This document shows positions 44,444-52,542 of a DNA stretch of 64,000 nt, piece after piece; the stretch's first letter is position 1; every line of letters starts with the position of its first letter. The translations under genes were made by a program, and so were the position numbers. Below the pieces are notes generated by a model, which was not told where the DNA came from, ran no database searches, and saw nothing but the letters and a program-made list of their open reading frames with translations. The stretch is from BRH-c54 sp965284565 (GTDB lineage Bacteria > Bacteroidota > Bacteroidia > Flavobacteriales_E > Vicingaceae), in NCBI GenBank assembly GCA_965284565.1, contig OZ260100.1, forward strand, positions 930,001 to 994,000. The letters run 5' to 3'.

Positions 44444-45310
44444 TTATTTTTTAGATAATTGGTGCTTCACTAACAAGTCAATTAATGAAATAGAAGCATT
44501 TTCCATATCGTTTACTAAGCTATCTACTTTTGCAACGATGTAATTATAAAATATTTGTAAGATAATTGCTACTATCAAACCAAATACAGTTGTTAAAAGT
44601 GCTACTTTAATACCATCAGCAACAACAACAGGAGAAATATCACCCGCAGCGGCAATTGCATCAAATGCTCCAATCATACCAATTACAGTTCCCATGAAAC
44701 CAAGCATTGGAGCTAGTGCAATAAATAATGAAATCCAAGAGATTCCTTTTTCTAACAAGCCCATTTGAACTCCACCATAAGAAACAACTGATTTTTCAAC
44801 CATTTCAATTCCTTCGTGGCTTCTATCTAAGCCTTGGTAGAAGATACTAGCAACAGGTCCTTTTGTATTTCTGCAAACTTCTTTAGCTGCTTCAACACCA
44901 CCTGCATTTAATGAATCTTCAATGTTTTTTAATAATTTATTAGTATTTGTTGTTGCCATGTTTAAGTAAACAATTCTTTCAATAACAATTGCCAAACCTA
45001 ATATAAGACATACTAATACGATACCCATAAAACCAGGGCCACCTTCAATAAATTTTTGTTTGATGATTTGAGTAAAAGACAAATCTTCTTCAACAACATC
45101 TTCTGTTGCTGCGTCTGCTGCTTGAGCTTCTTTTTCTGCTTTTGCTTTGGCATCTGCCTCTGCTTTTGCTTTAGCATCTGCTTCAGCTTGTGCTTGAGTT
45201 GCTGAATCTTCTGCTGTTTGCTCTGTTGCTGCTTCTTGAGCGTACACACTAGTAGTATTTGTAAAATTCAATACTGCTGTTAATGTTAATAATGCAAATA
45301 ATTGTTTCAT
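44444..45310 (-). CDS. exbB: MotA/TolQ/ExbB proton-channel protein
   Basis: 288 residues. A signal-like N-terminus (MKQLFALLTLTAVLNFTNTT) leads to an Ala/Lys/Glu/Asp-rich linker (KAKAEADAKAKAEKEAQA, about 45-75), then three membrane helices of the ExbB type (GIVLVCLILGLAIVIERIVY; WISLFIALAPMLGFMGTVIGMIGAF; ALLTTVFGLIVAIILQIFY). GMIGAFDAIAAAGDISP is the family loop. The N-terminal extension is usual in Bacteroidota. First gene of the exbB-orf-exbD-exbD operon. Confidence 0.93.
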   Translation of the reverse strand: MKQLFALLTLTAVLNFTNTTSVYAQEAATEQTAEDSATQAQAEADAKAKAEADAKAKAEKEAQAADAATEDVVEEDLSFTQIIKQKFIEGGPGFMGIVLVCLILGLAIVIERIVYLNMATTNTNKLLKNIEDSLNAGGVEAAKEVCRNTKGPVASIFYQGLDRSHEGIEMVEKSVVSYGGVQMGLLEKGISWISLFIALAPMLGFMGTVIGMIGAFDAIAAAGDISPVVVADGIKVALLTTVFGLIVAIILQIFYNYIVAKVDSLVNDMENASISLIDLLVKHQLSKK

Positions 45311-45368
45311 GTGATTATAAATTTATTGTTTTTGCTTATTTTAATTAATTATTTTTTTAAATCAGCTG

Positions 45369-45400
45369 CCAAATTACAAAAAAAAATATTTAATCATCAA
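45369..45400 (-). promoter_or_regulatory. Probable promoter of the exbB operon
   Basis: Minus strand: TTG (45398-45400), 21-base spacer, TAATTTGG (45369-45376), near TAnnTTTG. Leader about 55 bases. Confidence 0.45.
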
Positions 45401-45466
45401 ATTAATTGAGTTAAGTTTATTTTAGTTTTTGTTCTGACAATCGAATTAACGTTATAAGTGAATTGT

Positions 45467-46723
45467 TTATTTTAATTTAAACTCTTTTTTTATTTTGCTT
45501 ACGTAATCTAATTCTTCCCATGGGAATAATTTTACTTTGATTTTTTTCTTCTCTCCGGAACCATTTGTAAATTCTTTGGTTATTTCCTGAGGAGTTCTTC
45601 CCATGTGTCCGTAAGCAGCTGTTTCAGAATAAATAGGTGTTCTTAATTTAAATCTGGTTTCAATTGCATAAGGTCTTAAATCGAATAACTTCATTAATTT
45701 TTTTGCAATATCTCCATCTTTCATGTCCACTTTTGAAGTCCCGTAAGTAGAAACAAATAAACCTACTGGTTGAGCAACTCCAATAGCATAAGCTACCTGT
45801 ACTAACGCTTCATCGCACAAACCTGCTGCCACCATATTTTTAGCAATATGTCTGGTAGCATAAGCTGCAGAACGATCCACTTTACTTGGGTCTTTTCCTG
45901 AAAATGCTCCACCACCGTGAGCTCCTTTACCACCATAAGTATCAACAATAATTTTTCTACCTGTTAAACCAGTATCTCCATGTGGCCCACCAATAACAAA
46001 TATTCCTGTTGGGTTGACGTGATATTTAATTTTATCGTTAAATAATTTTTGGATATGCTTTGGAAGCAATTTTTTAACTCTTGGAATTAAAATGTTAATT
46101 ACATCATCTTTAATTTGCTTTAACATTTTAGCTTCTGTATCAAAATCATCATGCTGAGTAGAAACAACAATAGCATCAATTCTTACTGGTTGATTGTTAT
46201 CATCGTACTCAATAGTTACTTGAGATTTTGAATCGGGACGAAGGTATTTCATTTTTTTACCTTCTCTTCTGATAGCAGCCAATTCTTTCAACAACAAATG
46301 AGAGATTTCTAATGCCAATGGCATGTAGTTATCTGTTTCTTTTGTTGCATAGCCAAACATCATTCCTTGGTCTCCGGCACCTTGCTCTTCTTTTTTCTTT
46401 CTTTCTACTCCTTGATTAATATCTGGAGATTGCTCATGTATAGCCGAAAAAACGCCACAAGAGTTTCCTTCAAACATATAATCGCTTTTAGTGTAACCAA
46501 TTCTATTAATGGTTTCACGAGCAATTTTTTGTACGTCTAAATAGGTATTAGATTTAACTTCTCCTGCTAAAACCACCTGTCCTGTTGTTACTAAGGTTTC
46601 GCAAGCTACTTTTGAGTCAGGATCAAAAGCTAAAAAATGATCAATTAAAGCATCAGAAATTTGGTCGGCTACTTTGTCCGGATGCCCTTCTGATACAGAT
46701 TCGGATGTAAATAAATAAGACAT
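45467..46723 (-). CDS. metK: S-adenosylmethionine synthetase
   Basis: 418 residues. The signatures are complete: FTSESVSEGHPDKVADQISD, GEVKSNTYLDVQ, QGAGDQGMMFGYAT, GGPHGDTGLTGRKIIVDTYG, the P-loop-like GGGAFSGKDPSKVDRSAAY and AYGHMGR near the end. It makes SAM from methionine and ATP. The 5' untranslated region carries a SAM-II-like riboswitch (46788-46835), so SAM should down-regulate its own synthase. Confidence 0.97.
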   Translation of the reverse strand: MSYLFTSESVSEGHPDKVADQISDALIDHFLAFDPDSKVACETLVTTGQVVLAGEVKSNTYLDVQKIARETINRIGYTKSDYMFEGNSCGVFSAIHEQSPDINQGVERKKKEEQGAGDQGMMFGYATKETDNYMPLALEISHLLLKELAAIRREGKKMKYLRPDSKSQVTIEYDDNNQPVRIDAIVVSTQHDDFDTEAKMLKQIKDDVINILIPRVKKLLPKHIQKLFNDKIKYHVNPTGIFVIGGPHGDTGLTGRKIIVDTYGGKGAHGGGAFSGKDPSKVDRSAAYATRHIAKNMVAAGLCDEALVQVAYAIGVAQPVGLFVSTYGTSKVDMKDGDIAKKLMKLFDLRPYAIETRFKLRTPIYSETAAYGHMGRTPQEITKEFTNGSGEKKKIKVKLFPWEELDYVSKIKKEFKLK

Positions 46724-46787
46724 TTAATTTTATTTTAACAAGTTAATAAAAAAAGAAATGCAGGCTGGTAGCAATGTGAAAAGTACA

Positions 46788-46835
46788 CTTTTTAGCATTT
46801 TTTCATGTGGTTGCAAGCAGCCAAATCATTCCACA
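46788..46835 (-). promoter_or_regulatory. SAM-II-type riboswitch aptamer upstream of metK
   Basis: On the minus strand the leader reads TGTGG-AAT-GATTTGGCTGC-TTGCAA-CCACA-TGAAAAAATG-CTAAAAAG. TGTGG (46831-46835) pairs with CCACA (46806-46810) as P1; the loop has the conserved GATTT and TTGCAA; and the A-rich strand plus GCTAAAAAG form the pseudoknot side, as in known SAM-II (SAM_alpha) RNAs. It starts about five bases after the predicted transcription start and ends 64 bases before the metK ATG. The gene context fits exactly. SAM-II is known from Alphaproteobacteria and also Bacteroidota. Confidence 0.8.
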
Positions 46836-46845
46836 ATAACGAGGT

Positions 46846-46853
46846 CAAAAGTA
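46846..46853 (-). promoter_or_regulatory. -7 element of the metK transcript
   Basis: TACTTTTG matches TAnnTTTG on the minus strand; the start would be near 46840, directly before the riboswitch. The nearest TTTG upstream is only 11 bases away, so -33 is not clear. Confidence 0.5.
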
Positions 46854-46885
46854 GATTTTTTTTACAAACTAAACTATTTTTTAGT

Positions 46886-47800
46886 TTATTTTTTGTTTGA
46901 AGTCAATTTCTTAAAAATACTTTCTAAACTTTCATTTTCTTTTTGCAATGTTAGCACCACCATTTCGTGTTCTACTGCAAATTGAAAGATGGAATTTCTT
47001 ACACTATCGTTAGCTATTTCAAACAACCATGTATTGTTTGCCGGATTTTTCTTTACTTTTAAAACACCGTTAATTTTTAACAGCAAATCCTCACTAGTTG
47101 TTTTGTCAAACTCAACGGTTAATACAATTTTATTTTCTTTATTTAACTTCAGTCCTGCTGTGGTTTCGTTAGCCACAATTTTTCCTTGGTTAATGATAAT
47201 GGTTTTATCGCAAATAGCTTCTACCTCCTGCATAATGTGCGTAGAAAGCATAATGGTTTTTTCTTTTCCTATAGTTTTTATTAGACTTCTAATTTCCTCT
47301 AATTGGTTGGGGTCTAATCCTGTTGTTGGCTCATCTAAAATCAATACTTTTGGGTCGTGAATCATGGCTTGAGCCAACCCTACTCTCTGTCTATACCCTT
47401 TAGATAAAGCTCCAATTTTTTTATTTTGCTCAATTTCCAATCCCACCATATTTATCATTTCCTTAACTCGTTCATTAAGATTAGGAACATGATGCACACC
47501 ACCAACAAAATGCAAGTATTCTTTTACATACATATCTAAATAAAGTGGATTATGCTCTGGTAAATAACCTACTTGCTTTTTCACGTCAATAGGATGTTCA
47601 ATTACATCATAACCACATACAGAAACACTTCCTGATGTTTGAGGAATAAAACAAGTAATAATTTTCATCATGGTTGATTTTCCGGCTCCATTTGGTCCTA
47701 AAAAACCAACAATATGACCAGGCTCTACAACAAAAGAAACATCATCTAATGCTTTTTGCTTTCCATAAATTTTGGTTACATTGTTAACTATAACTGACAT
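46886..47800 (-). CDS. gldA: Gliding-motility-type ABC transporter ATPase GldA
   Basis: 304 residues. ATPase motifs are Walker A GPNGAGKST, signature LSKGYRQRVGLAQAM, Walker B VLILDEPTTGLDP and the switch His in MLSTHIMQEVEAICD. The start MSVIVNNVTKIYGKQKALDDV and the Glu/Lys-rich C-terminal domain fit GldA. GldA pairs with GldF and GldG, which are not here. The role in gliding is genetically shown in Flavobacterium johnsoniae, but many non-gliding members keep it. Confidence 0.88.
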   Translation of the reverse strand: MSVIVNNVTKIYGKQKALDDVSFVVEPGHIVGFLGPNGAGKSTMMKIITCFIPQTSGSVSVCGYDVIEHPIDVKKQVGYLPEHNPLYLDMYVKEYLHFVGGVHHVPNLNERVKEMINMVGLEIEQNKKIGALSKGYRQRVGLAQAMIHDPKVLILDEPTTGLDPNQLEEIRSLIKTIGKEKTIMLSTHIMQEVEAICDKTIIINQGKIVANETTAGLKLNKENKIVLTVEFDKTTSEDLLLKINGVLKVKKNPANNTWLFEIANDSVRNSIFQFAVEHEMVVLTLQKENESLESIFKKLTSNKK

Positions 47801-48150
47801 GTTGGTTTATAAGTTTAAAAGGTTATGAGTTTATAAATTTATAAGTCCCGAAAAATGTTTTTCTGTGAAAAACTAATTTTTCGAGGATGCTCGTAAAATT
47901 AAAAAAAAATTGTTTTTACGGCATTTAAAGCACGAAAGTAATGAATTTTGCTTTAGAACATTTACGATTTTATTACTTTTGGTTTTTTTAACATTCTAAA
48001 TAGAGTCTGTCCATAAAGTCCGATTACTTCGTTAATCTCATCTTAAAAACCAGTCATTTACCTAAGTAAACTCCTGATTTTTAAGATTTCGAAAGCCTCG
48101 TACTCGAACTTTATGATTCAGCCTCTCAACTTTACAGACACTAAATAATT
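47801..48150. other. Intergenic region between gldA and rsgA
   Basis: 350 bp without genes. It holds a gldA-side AT-rich leader with repeated TTTATAA words (47808-47845), a possible minus-strand TACTTTCG element (47932-47939) for gldA, and the MITE-like palindrome at 48003-48140. No RNA gene is recognised. Confidence 0.6.
48003..48140. mobile_element. MITE-like imperfect palindrome with 7-bp target duplication
   Basis: A 138-bp element whose two halves are imperfect inverted copies: GAGTCTGT...ATAAAGTCCGA...CTTAAAAACCAG...TTTAC, centre CTAA, GTAAA...CTGATTTTTAAG...TCGAACTTTAT...ACAGACA. It is flanked by the direct repeat CTAAATA (47996-48002 and 48141-48147), as expected of a target-site duplication. 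It encodes nothing, so it would be a non-autonomous element moved by a transposase elsewhere. It ends ten bases before the rsgA start codon. Confidence 0.7.
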
Positions 48151-49086
48151 TTGGAAGAAGGAATTGTAATAAAATCTACTGGCAACTTGTATCATGTCCG
48201 CATGAATAATGGTGAGACATTGGCTGCGAGAATTAAAGGCAGCTTTAGAATGATGGATATTAAAACTACTAATCCGGTAGCGGTTGGCGATAAGGTTATT
48301 GTTAGCGATACTGCGACAGACCCTGTTATTTCTGAAATTAAACCCCGAACCAATTACATTATTAGAAAATCGGTTAACCTCTCTAAGCAAGCTCATATTA
48401 TTGCTGCCAATGTTGATCAAGCTATTTTAATAGCTACCGTTGCTCAGCCCGAAACTTCAACAGGTTTTATTGACCGATTTTTAATTACTGCCGAAGCTTA
48501 TTATATTCCCACCACTATTGTTTTTAATAAAACGGATATTTATACCGAAAAAGATATGGAGAAACTCCATTTTTTAATGGAGACTTATACTAATATTGGT
48601 TACGAATGCTTAGCAATTTCTGTAACTGCCAACAAAAATATTGACCAACTGGTTGCTAAATTAAAAAATAAAACGTCATTAGTTTCCGGACATTCGGGAG
48701 TAGGAAAATCTTCTTTACTCAACCTTATTGAGCCTTCTTTACAACTTAAAACTTCTATTATTTCTGATGCTCATCAGTTAGGAAAGCATACCACCACTTA
48801 TGCCGAAATGCACGAACTTTCTTTTGGCGGTTTTGTGGTAGATACTCCAGGCATTAAAGCTTTTGGATTAATAGATTTTGACAAAACAGAACTTTCACAT
48901 TATTTTATTGAAATGAGGGAATTGTTGCCCGATTGTCAGTTTAATAATTGTCAGCATATTAACGAACCCAAATGTGCTGTAAAAAAAGCAGTAGAAAATA
49001 ATGAAATGGCTGCTTTCAGATACCAAAATTACTTGTCGATGTATAATGATAATGAAAGTGAAAGTTATAGGGGTAAGGGGTATTAA
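48151..49086 (+). CDS. rsgA: Ribosome small subunit-dependent GTPase A
   Basis: 311 residues. N-terminal OB-fold (EEGIVIKSTGNLYHVRMNNG), circularly permuted GTPase with G4 NKTD, the P-loop SGHSGVGKSSLLN and G3 DTPGIKAFG, then a zinc-binding C-terminus (CQFNNCQHINEPKCAVKKAV). It helps mature the 30S subunit. The start is TTG at 48151: the family sequence begins right there, an in-frame stop lies at 48142, and the next ATG would cut into the OB-fold. The MITE-like element ends just upstream, so the native promoter and perhaps the ATG were displaced. Confidence 0.93.
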   Translation: MEEGIVIKSTGNLYHVRMNNGETLAARIKGSFRMMDIKTTNPVAVGDKVIVSDTATDPVISEIKPRTNYIIRKSVNLSKQAHIIAANVDQAILIATVAQPETSTGFIDRFLITAEAYYIPTTIVFNKTDIYTEKDMEKLHFLMETYTNIGYECLAISVTANKNIDQLVAKLKNKTSLVSGHSGVGKSSLLNLIEPSLQLKTSIISDAHQLGKHTTTYAEMHELSFGGFVVDTPGIKAFGLIDFDKTELSHYFIEMRELLPDCQFNNCQHINEPKCAVKKAVENNEMAAFRYQNYLSMYNDNESESYRGKGY

Positions 49087-49178
49087 ACTCATACATTTTT
49101 TATTTTTAAAGTAATATCTACATTAAATTTGTTGCTAAGCTCAATTGCAAATTTTACAAACCCAACAGAAATTTAGTT

Positions 49179-49628
49179 ATGAAAGCAATCATTCAACGAG
49201 TAAGTGAAGCATCGGTAAGCATTGAATCCAACACCACTTCAATAGGGAAAGGCTTACTAATTTTATTAGGTGTAGCAGAAAATGATACGCAAGAAGATAT
49301 TACTTGGTTGACTAAAAAAGTTGCTCAACTCAGAATTTTTGATGATGAAAACGGAATTCCCAACCTTTCTGTAAATGATGTTAATGGAGAAATATTACTT
49401 ATTAGCCAATTTACACTTATGGCAAGCACCAAAAAAGGTAACCGACCGTCATTTATTTTGGCTGCCAAACCTCCAAAAGCAATAGATTTGTATCAAAATT
49501 TTATAAAAGAACTTACTCCATTATTGCAACAACCACTTAAAACAGGCGAGTTTGGTGCATATATGAAAGTGGGGTTAGTTAACGAAGGACCATTTACTAT
49601 CATTATAGATAGTAAGAATAGGGTTTAG
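49179..49628 (+). CDS. dtd: D-aminoacyl-tRNA deacylase
   Basis: 149 residues, full length. MKAIIQRVSEASVSIES, LLILLGVAENDT, DVNGEILLISQFTLMA with the SQFTL motif, KKGNRPSF, and the end MKVGLVNEGPFTIIIDS. It hydrolyses D-amino acids and glycine from mischarged tRNA. Same strand as rsgA, 92 bp downstream. Confidence 0.95.
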   Translation: MKAIIQRVSEASVSIESNTTSIGKGLLILLGVAENDTQEDITWLTKKVAQLRIFDDENGIPNLSVNDVNGEILLISQFTLMASTKKGNRPSFILAAKPPKAIDLYQNFIKELTPLLQQPLKTGEFGAYMKVGLVNEGPFTIIIDSKNRV

Positions 49629-50007
49629 GTTTAAACTGATAAGCATTTGGTTTTCCTTTCAAGTTTTCTTCAATAAATAAATTAAAAGTTTTTTGCTATT
49701 ACGTAACAAGTTTCCTCCTGAATGACAGTTAGGAAAACTCCCCAACTGTTAATTTTTATAAAAGCCTCTCTTTGGGAAAATTTTTACGTACATATTGAGT
49801 ACATTTGTAGAAAATATTTAATGAAGTTATTTAAAGTCAAAATATAATAATGAAAATGAATTATTTTTTGGCAATACAAGGCATTTTTGAGAAGCATAGC
49901 CGTAGGTTATGATTGGAGAAAATAACGAAGTAGTGTGAAAAAAGAAACATTTTTTAATTTATAGAGGGAACTTTAAACAACTTCAATAACATAAAAAACT
50001 TAAAAAT
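49629..50007 (+). other. 379-bp intergenic leader with a repeat-like element before bacilliredoxin
   Basis: No gene is supported. TACATTTG (49800-49807) matches a -7 element, giving a leader of about 195 bases. Inside, GCATAGCC-GTA-GGTTATG (49896-49912) forms a small hairpin within a stretch (about 49868-49945) that resembles a dispersed sequence I associate with Flavobacteriia intergenic regions. Its role is unknown. Confidence 0.4.
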
Positions 50008-50418
50008 ATGTATCCACCAGAATTAGTAGCCCCAATGAAAAGTGAACTTACAGAAGTAGGTTTTGAAGAATTATTAACTCCCGATGCTGTTGATAAAGCC
50101 ATCACTAGCGAAGGAACAACTTTTGTTTTAATCAACTCTGTTTGTGGTTGTGCTGCAGCTAATGCTCGTCCTGCTGCTCGTATTGCAATTACCAACGACA
50201 AACGTCCAGATAAAATTACAACTGTTTTTGCAGGTGTTGATGCCGATGCGGTAAATCAAGCAAGAAAATATATGTTGCCTTATCCTCCTTCATCGCCATC
50301 AATGGCTTTGTTTAAAAATGGTAAATTAGTTCACTTTATTGAAAGACATCATATTGAAGGAAGACCAGCAGAAATGATTGCTGAAAATTTAGCCGCGGCT
50401 TTTAATGAGTTTTGTTAA
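50008..50418 (+). CDS. Bacilliredoxin, BrxA/BrxB family
   Basis: 136 residues. MYPPELVAPMKSELTEVGF at the start and the redox motif CGC in NSVCGCAAANARP (about residues 45-57) define the YphP/YqiW family, with PPSSPSMALFKNGKLVHFI later and a C-terminal Cys. It removes bacillithiol from oxidised proteins. bshA at 3626-4753 in the same window makes the first bacillithiol precursor, so the organism probably uses this thiol. Confidence 0.93.
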   Translation: MYPPELVAPMKSELTEVGFEELLTPDAVDKAITSEGTTFVLINSVCGCAAANARPAARIAITNDKRPDKITTVFAGVDADAVNQARKYMLPYPPSSPSMALFKNGKLVHFIERHHIEGRPAEMIAENLAAAFNEFC

Positions 50419-50460
50419 CCGTAGTCTTAAACTTTAAACGTCAAACTTTAAATTTAACTC

Positions 50461-51921
50461 ATGGCACTAAAACAAACATTAAGTTTTAAACTACAGCAAA
50501 AGCTATCTCCTCAACAAATTCAGTTAATGAAATTGTTGCAATTGCCTACAGTTGCTCTTGAGCAACGAATTAAAGAGGAAATGGAAAACAATCCTGCTTT
50601 AGATGAAGGGAAAGATGAAGAAGAAGAGATGGAACTTACTCAGCATGATGATTATGAGGAGAAAGAACGAAGCGAAGCTGAAAAAGAGTTTAATTTTGAT
50701 GATTATGTTGATGATTCTGATACACCAAGCTATAAGCTAACAGCTAACAATCATAGTAAAGATGATGAAGATAAGCAAACACCTATTAGTGTTGGTGCTA
50801 CTTTTCAGGAAACCTTAGAGGCTCAAATTAACTTGTTTAATTTAGATGATGATGACCATAGTATTGCTCTACACCTTATTGGTAGTTTAGATGATGCTGG
50901 TTATCTCCGTAGAGATATTAATGCTATAGTTGATGATTTAGCCTTTACCCAAAATATTATTACCGATAAAGAACACGTTGAAAAGATAGTAAAGCTTATT
51001 CAACATTTAGATCCAGCTGGTGTTGGAGCAAGAAGTCTTCAGGAATGTTTACTTATTCAGCTTAACAAGAAAAAGCATCATACGCTTATTTCTAAAAATG
51101 CCATAGAAATTATCACTAACTTTTTTGATGAATTTTCTAAAAAACATTACTCAAAAATTATTGATAAACTTAGTATTTCTGAGGATGATTTAAGATTGGT
51201 AATTGAAGAAATTCTAAAGTTAAATCCGAAACCTGGAAACTCATCTAATGATGGCTTAAGAGTTACCCAACATATTGTTCCTGATTTTGTTCTTACTGTT
51301 GATGATGGAGAAATAGACTTCACTTTAAACGGAAGAAATACTCCCGACTTAAAAGTTAGCCGCTCTTACAAAGAAATGATTGAAGGCTACAAAGCTCAAA
51401 AAGAAAAACCTTCAAAATCGCAAAAAGATGCGTTGATGTTTGTAAAACAAAAGCTAGACTCTGCCAAATGGTTTATTGATGCCATAAAGCAACGTCAGCA
51501 CACGCTTATGTTGACTGTAGATGCTATTGTTGAAAGACAAAAAAAATACTTTTTGGAAGGAGATGAAACGCTGATTGTTCCAATGATTTTAAAAGATATT
51601 GCCGAAGAAATAGATATGGATATATCAACAATTTCTCGTGTGGTAAACAGCAAATACATTCAAACACCTTATGGAACGTTTCTTTTAAAAACCTTCTTTT
51701 CAGAATCATTAAGTACAGATAGTGGTGAAGAGGTTTCGAGTAGAGAGGTAAAAAAGATTTTGCAAAATGCTGTGGAGGATGAGGACAAACGCAAGCCATT
51801 AACAGATGACAAACTTTCTAAATTACTTAACGATAAAGGTTACAACATTGCCAGAAGAACAATTGCCAAATACCGAGAGCAATTAAATATTCCTGTAGCC
51901 CGATTACGTAAAGAAATTTAA
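50461..51921 (+). CDS. rpoN: RNA polymerase sigma-54 factor
   Basis: 486 residues. Region I is Gln/Leu-rich (FKLQQKLSPQQIQLMKLLQL), region II very acidic, the core-binding domain contains LDPAGVGARSLQECLLIQL, the DNA-binding helix-turn-helix is DISTISRVVNSKYIQTPYG, and the RpoN box is ARRTIAKYREQL near the end. It needs AAA+ activators, none of which are visible here. It may be co-transcribed with the following membrane protein, 8 bp on. Confidence 0.97.
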   Translation: MALKQTLSFKLQQKLSPQQIQLMKLLQLPTVALEQRIKEEMENNPALDEGKDEEEEMELTQHDDYEEKERSEAEKEFNFDDYVDDSDTPSYKLTANNHSKDDEDKQTPISVGATFQETLEAQINLFNLDDDDHSIALHLIGSLDDAGYLRRDINAIVDDLAFTQNIITDKEHVEKIVKLIQHLDPAGVGARSLQECLLIQLNKKKHHTLISKNAIEIITNFFDEFSKKHYSKIIDKLSISEDDLRLVIEEILKLNPKPGNSSNDGLRVTQHIVPDFVLTVDDGEIDFTLNGRNTPDLKVSRSYKEMIEGYKAQKEKPSKSQKDALMFVKQKLDSAKWFIDAIKQRQHTLMLTVDAIVERQKKYFLEGDETLIVPMILKDIAEEIDMDISTISRVVNSKYIQTPYGTFLLKTFFSESLSTDSGEEVSSREVKKILQNAVEDEDKRKPLTDDKLSKLLNDKGYNIARRTIAKYREQLNIPVARLRKEI

Positions 51922-51929
51922 GTCTGGAC

Positions 51930-52535
51930 ATGAGGTTAGCTGCAAAAATAATTTCTATTCTCTTTAATCCATTATTCATGCCCACTCTTGGGCTTTTTCT
52001 GCTATTTAATACCGATACTTATATTAATTATGCCGTACATTTTAAATTAAAGCAATTTACTATTCTTTTAGTAGCACTCGTAACTTTTATTATTCCATTA
52101 CTTTCCATTCTTTTTCTTCGTAATAGAGGAATTATTACCAGCATGCAAATGTATGCATCTAAAGAACGAATTATTCCTTACATAATTACTATTATATCTT
52201 TTATTTTCACGCTTTACTTACTCAAACAAACTACTGTAATTCCAATTATTTTTAATTTTATTATAGGAGCTACTTATGCTATTATTTTAACTTTTATCAT
52301 TAATATAAAATGGAAAATTAGCGCCCATACTGTTGGTATTGGTGGATTACTTGGAGCATTTTTGTGTGTTGCGACTAAACTTCAAACTGATGTAAGCATT
52401 TTTATTGTAGCACTATTGGTTGTTTTTGGTTTAGTAGCTACTGCCCGATTAATTTTAAATGCTCATACTCAGGCTCAAATTTATGCTGGCTTTCTGTTAG
52501 GAATTGCAACACAGTTTGCTGTGTTTTATTTTTGA
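51930..52535 (+). CDS. PAP2-like membrane protein
   Basis: 201 residues, about six hydrophobic helices. KISAHTVGIGGLLGAF and ARLILNAHTQAQIYAGFLLG are reminiscent of motifs 2 and 3 of PAP2-type phosphatases (SGH and SRxxxxxHxxxD), but the Ser-Gly-His is SAH and the final Asp is Gln. The first motif KxxxxxxRP is not clear. It is probably a diverged, possibly inactive PAP2 relative. Directly downstream of rpoN. Confidence 0.65.
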   Translation: MRLAAKIISILFNPLFMPTLGLFLLFNTDTYINYAVHFKLKQFTILLVALVTFIIPLLSILFLRNRGIITSMQMYASKERIIPYIITIISFIFTLYLLKQTTVIPIIFNFIIGATYAIILTFIINIKWKISAHTVGIGGLLGAFLCVATKLQTDVSIFIVALLVVFGLVATARLILNAHTQAQIYAGFLLGIATQFAVFYF

Positions 52536-52542
52536 TGGAAAG

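Noticed and set aside
45013..45249. Gln/Lys-rich 78-residue frame inside exbB
   Set aside because: Shifted reading of the Ala/Lys/Glu linker codons of ExbB, not a gene.
46870..46888. TAAACTA/TAGTTTA hairpin at the end of gldA as a terminator
   Set aside because: It includes the gldA stop codon and, on the minus strand, is not followed by a T-run, so I did not call it a terminator.
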